This document shows, one piece after another, positions 4,367-6,905 of a stretch of 6,905 nucleotides of DNA (its first letter is position 1; every line of letters begins with the position of its first letter). This DNA is from Prevotellaceae bacterium. GTDB lineage: Bacteria; Bacteroidota; Bacteroidia; Bacteroidales; UBA932. The notes under the pieces were generated by a model. The model searched no databases and was not told the origin of the DNA. It worked only from the letters and a program-made list of their open reading frames with translations. The translations under genes were made by a program, and so were the position numbers. Location: contig JAIROF010000178.1 in NCBI GenBank assembly GCA_031257655.1, positions 1-6,905 of the forward strand, in the 5' to 3' direction.

Positions 4367-6055
4367 ATGAAAAGAAGATTTTATTGCTTAGCGGTTTCTT
4401 TAGGCATTCTTGCTGCATCGTGCAGTAGCCCGGAAAAAATGAAAGATGCAGCCGACCAAATTAAGGTGAAATGCACTCCTGAAGTATTAGAAGCCCGTGG
4501 CGGTACTATTCAGGCAAAGCTTACCGTTGCTTTTCCCGGAAAATACTTTCATCCGGACGCCATACTTGAGATGCTGCCCGTTATAAAGTACGCCGGCGCC
4601 GAATTAGCAGGCACCGCCAAGGTGCTGCAGGGCGAAAAAGTGAAAGACAACAACACGGTAATTACGCAGAAAGGCGGAGAATACACGCAAGAGCTAACGT
4701 TTAATTTTGTTGACGAAATGAAAGTCGCCACGCTTGAAGTACGCCCCACTTTAATCGTCAAAGGTCAACGCCTGCCCTTTCCCAACGACATAAAGGCTGC
4801 CGATGGCGTTATTGCTACCTACAAGCTGGCCGAAGTTGAAGTAGCGCCCGCTACCAGCGACGATTCCTATCTAAAAACAATTGAAGAAAGCAAGGAAGCG
4901 GAGATTAAATTTATCATTAATCAGGCCATAGTGCGCAACTCCGAGCTCAATAAGTCCGACGTAAAGGCGCTGGAAAAATTTGTAGCCGATGCGCTGAAAG
5001 GCAAAACCAAGCAAACCGTGAAGGAGCTGAAAATCTCTTCGTATGCCTCGCCCGACGGCACCGAAGCTTTAAACGAAAAGCTCTCTACCAATCGCGGCAA
5101 ATCCTCCAACGAAGCCTTGCGCAACCACCTCAAAAAGTCGAAAGTTTCGGTGGCCAAAAACCTCGTCACCGTAGAGAGCACCGCCGAAGACTGGGAAGGA
5201 TTTAAGGAGCTGATGAGCGCCTCCGATATTCAGGATAAAGAGCTGGTGCTGCGCGTGCTCTCCATGCACAGCGACCCCGCAGTGCGCGAGCGTGAAATTA
5301 AAAATATTTCGGCCGTGTACAAAGTTATTGCCGACCAGATTTTGCCCGAGCTGCGCCGCTCCAAGCTGCTGGCCACGGTAGAAATTGCCAACCTGACCGA
5401 CGCCGAAATTAAGGCGCGCGTAGACGCCGGAGAGCTTAACAAGCTCGATGCAGAGCAGCTGCTCTACGCTGCCAACAACCTCTACACCGACGAAGCCGTT
5501 AAGGTGAAGCTTTACCGGGAAGCCGGCGAAAAATATTCGGATTATCGCGGCTACAACAACCTTAGCGCTCTTTACCTTGCCCAGAAGAAAACCAACGACG
5601 CAAAATCCGCCGTCGATGCCGCCGTAGCCGCCAACGGCAGCAGCGATGCCCAGGTGAAAAACAATGCCGGCTACGTAGCCTTGCTGCAAGGCAACGCCGC
5701 CGAAGCCGAAAAGCAGCTGGTAGGCACAGGGATAGACGAAAGCAAAGCCGGCTTGGGCTACATTGCCATAGCAAAAGGCGAATACGCCCAGGCGCTAACC
5801 CTGCTCAAAGGCTCCAAGAGCGTGAACGAAGCGCTGGCCTTGCTGCTCAACGGAAAAGTTGACGAGGCTACCGCTGTACTTGCCGGCTTAAATTCGGCAA
5901 AGGCATACTACCTGAAGGCCGTAGCCGGCGCCCGCAAGAAGAGCGAAAGCGACGTGCTGGATAACCTTAACAAGGCTTTTGAGCTGGACGCAACCCTTAG
6001 AGACGCCTCCAAGAAAGACGCAGAGTTTGCCGCATTCTGGGGAAAAATTCAGTAA
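4367..6055 (+). CDS. Bacteroidales OmpA-like/TPR lipoprotein
   Basis: A 562-residue envelope lipoprotein. A type II signal peptide (MKRRFYCLAVSLGILAASC) puts the lipidated cysteine at position 19. Residues 30-160 form a beta-rich N-terminal region. An OmpA-C-like segment follows (about 178-260) with KISSYASPDGTEALNEKLS and TNRG, the pattern by which OmpA-type domains contact peptidoglycan, although the usual RA-x-x-V ending is weak. Residues 270-335 are helical (EDWEGFKELM, KELVLRVLSMHSDP, ILPELRRSKL). From about 365 to the end there are TPR-like helical pairs with alternating Ala, Leu and Tyr (NNLSALYLAQ, NNAGYVALLQGNAAEAEKQL, GLGYIAIAKGEYAQALTLLK, AYYLKAVAGA). As I recall, this architecture belongs to a conserved Bacteroidales family of unknown exact role. 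An envelope or peptidoglycan scaffold is an inference. No strong surface-export signal follows Cys19. It is a single-gene unit ended by a terminator. Confidence 0.88.
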   Translation: MKRRFYCLAVSLGILAASCSSPEKMKDAADQIKVKCTPEVLEARGGTIQAKLTVAFPGKYFHPDAILEMLPVIKYAGAELAGTAKVLQGEKVKDNNTVITQKGGEYTQELTFNFVDEMKVATLEVRPTLIVKGQRLPFPNDIKAADGVIATYKLAEVEVAPATSDDSYLKTIEESKEAEIKFIINQAIVRNSELNKSDVKALEKFVADALKGKTKQTVKELKISSYASPDGTEALNEKLSTNRGKSSNEALRNHLKKSKVSVAKNLVTVESTAEDWEGFKELMSASDIQDKELVLRVLSMHSDPAVREREIKNISAVYKVIADQILPELRRSKLLATVEIANLTDAEIKARVDAGELNKLDAEQLLYAANNLYTDEAVKVKLYREAGEKYSDYRGYNNLSALYLAQKKTNDAKSAVDAAVAANGSSDAQVKNNAGYVALLQGNAAEAEKQLVGTGIDESKAGLGYIAIAKGEYAQALTLLKGSKSVNEALALLLNGKVDEATAVLAGLNSAKAYYLKAVAGARKKSESDVLDNLNKAFELDATLRDASKKDAEFAAFWGKIQ

Positions 6056-6096
6056 ATACGCTGATTCCCGTTAGACGCTGCAAGTAGCGTAAAAAT

Positions 6097-6138
6097 ACAG
6101 CGCGGAGCATAAATAATTTTATGCTCTGCGCTGTTTTA
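6097..6138 (+). terminator. Rho-independent terminator of the lipoprotein gene
   Basis: A long hairpin begins 42 bp after the stop codon. ACAGCGCGGAGCATAAA pairs with TTTATGCTCTGCGCTGT, with a single G-T position and a very short A/T loop, then TTTTA. The strong stem and T-rich tail fit intrinsic termination. Confidence 0.8.
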
Positions 6139-6146
6139 TATGCGCC

Positions 6147-6330
6147 TTTCCTCCCCCTCGTTTCCCAACGAGGGGGAAATGGCCTTGCGTTTTTAGCGCA
6201 GCTTTCCTCCGTCCTGCCGAATTTGCAATTCGGCAGCCGTGAATATAAGCATTTGTAACGGATTTTACCCCTCCCCCTCTCCCCAGAAAACGCCTCCGGC
6301 CTTTTCAAGTGCCGTCCCCTGCGGGACGGC
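6147..6330. repeat. Cluster of perfect hairpins
   Basis: Three further perfect stems lie within 180 bp. CCCCCTCGTT/AACGAGGGGG is at 6153-6176 with a TCCC loop, CTGCCGAATT/AATTCGGCAG at 6214-6236 with a TGC loop, and GCCGTCCC/GGGACGGC at 6311-6330 with a CTGC loop. Pyrimidine-rich runs (about 6267-6285) lie between them. No ORF of protein-like quality spans the cluster. These may be short dispersed palindromic repeats or remnants of them; their role is unknown. Confidence 0.55.
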
Positions 6331-6547
6331 CCGGATGCCTGCTTGCAGTGCGCTTGCTCCGTATGCGGTAGTGTCCATGATCTATTGATATGAACTTTAA
6401 TTGGCAAATGATCAAACAGGTATCAATTTTACCAAAATATTACAAATATTTGACAATCAACAAAGTATGTTTTTGTGCTAATAGAATAAGGACATCATCC
6501 AAAAAAAGAATTAGCCAAATTTTCGCAGATTTTGCTTGCGCCCAAAG
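6331..6547. other. AT-rich intergenic stretch
   Basis: No gene, RNA or consensus promoter is recognised here. The only notable motif is a perfect 10-bp palindrome, CAAATATTTG, near 6443. An open frame starting at 6390 continues into the repeat downstream and has a random-looking composition, so it is not called. Confidence 0.4.
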
Positions 6548-6892
6548 AACCTCATTTACTCACTCGTATTTATTTTTGGTGTTCGTGAGCTCGCTACGCT
6601 CGGTTCTAACCTCATTTATCCAACAAAACAGCCTCAGTAGCAATTAGTTAACTAATCGCCATCCAACCTCATTACCTTATTTTCCATTTGCTCGCCTCCA
6701 ATTTTCATTAATAATGAGGCAATTAGGTTATTGTTGGTTGTTATTCTCTCGCTACTGAGGTTGTTTTGTTAGGAAAATTAGGTGGAAACCGAGCGTAGCG
6801 AGCTCACGAACACCAAAAATAAGCACGAGTGAGTAACCGAGCGTAGTGAGCTCACGAACACCAAAAATAAGCACGAGTGAGTAAATGAGGTT
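6548..6892. repeat. 345-bp palindromic element with long arms
   Basis: The outer arms 6548-6605 and 6835-6892 are inverted copies that match at 55 of 58 positions. Inner arms continue the pairing, with 6606-6641 against 6751-6786 sharing CTCAGTAGC and AACAAAACA blocks. The loop (6642-6750) contains a perfect 14-bp palindrome, ATTAGTTAACTAAT (6643-6656), and several CCTCATT motifs that also mark the outer ends. The element encodes no protein. It could be a second MITE-like family or another dispersed structured repeat. Near-identical arms suggest recent origin or ongoing correction. Confidence 0.7.
6787..6882. repeat. Tandem duplication of a 48-bp unit
   Basis: Two direct copies (6787-6834 and 6835-6882) differ at one of 48 positions (C6799 against T6847). 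Each starts AACCGAGCGTAG and ends CACGAGTGAGT. The opposite arm of the palindrome (6558-6605) holds only one inverted copy, so the right arm has gained a unit. CTCAC/GTGAG ends let each unit form its own local hairpin. Confidence 0.85.
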
Positions 6893-6905
6893 TTTCGCCC
6901 AAAAA

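Noticed and set aside
5069..5689. Minus-strand open frame inside the lipoprotein gene
   Set aside because: Composition is low-complexity Gly/Val/Phe with no motif, and the sense frame is convincing.
6390..6647. 85-residue plus-strand open frame
   Set aside because: There is no promoter box, the composition is random, and its second half is the left arm of the palindromic repeat.
6558..6882. CRISPR array
   Set aside because: The 48-bp units are directly adjacent with no spacers, occur in both orientations, and no cas gene is nearby.

Overview
The window looks like a chromosomal segment of a Bacteroidetes (Bacteroidales-type) bacterium. Four upstream regions carry the Bacteroidetes -7 promoter box TAnnTTTG (TATATTTG, TATCTTTG, TAATTTTG, TACCTTTG), no start codon has a clear Shine-Dalgarno sequence, and the proteins are typical of the group: a DUF3791 protein, a serine-type sulfatase, a MetA-type homoserine acyltransferase and a Bacteroidales OmpA/TPR lipoprotein. 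Coding regions are GC-rich and intergenic regions AT-rich.

Layout. Positions 1-97 are an uninterpretable edge. A 121-bp MITE-like element (copy A, 102-222) sits directly upstream of a small two-gene unit (270-654): a complete DUF3791 gene, then a 48-residue ORF one base behind it. An exported sulfatase follows (820-2511, +). It converges on metA (2604-3521, -); the 92-bp gap between them holds a 22-bp scrap of the same repeat. Upstream of metA is a nested repeat island (3628-4016): a second 121-bp element (copy B, 3647-3767) has inserted into the left arm of an older palindromic element (C). A 350-bp intergenic region with two good promoter matches leads to the lipoprotein gene (4367-6055, +), which ends in a strong terminator. 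The last 850 bp appear non-coding: a cluster of perfect hairpins (6097-6330), an AT-rich stretch, and a 345-bp palindromic element (6548-6892) whose right arm carries a tandem 48-bp duplication.

The protein genes do not form a pathway. They look like independent housekeeping or accessory units: sulfate-ester scavenging in the envelope, the first committed step of methionine synthesis, and an envelope lipoprotein. The distinctive content is the repeats. At least two families of non-coding inverted-repeat elements are present. The first has termini close to GGGAACCTCTAAAAAC, apparent 4-bp target duplications and a readable nested insertion. No transposase is encoded in the window, so any movement would have to be supplied in trans.
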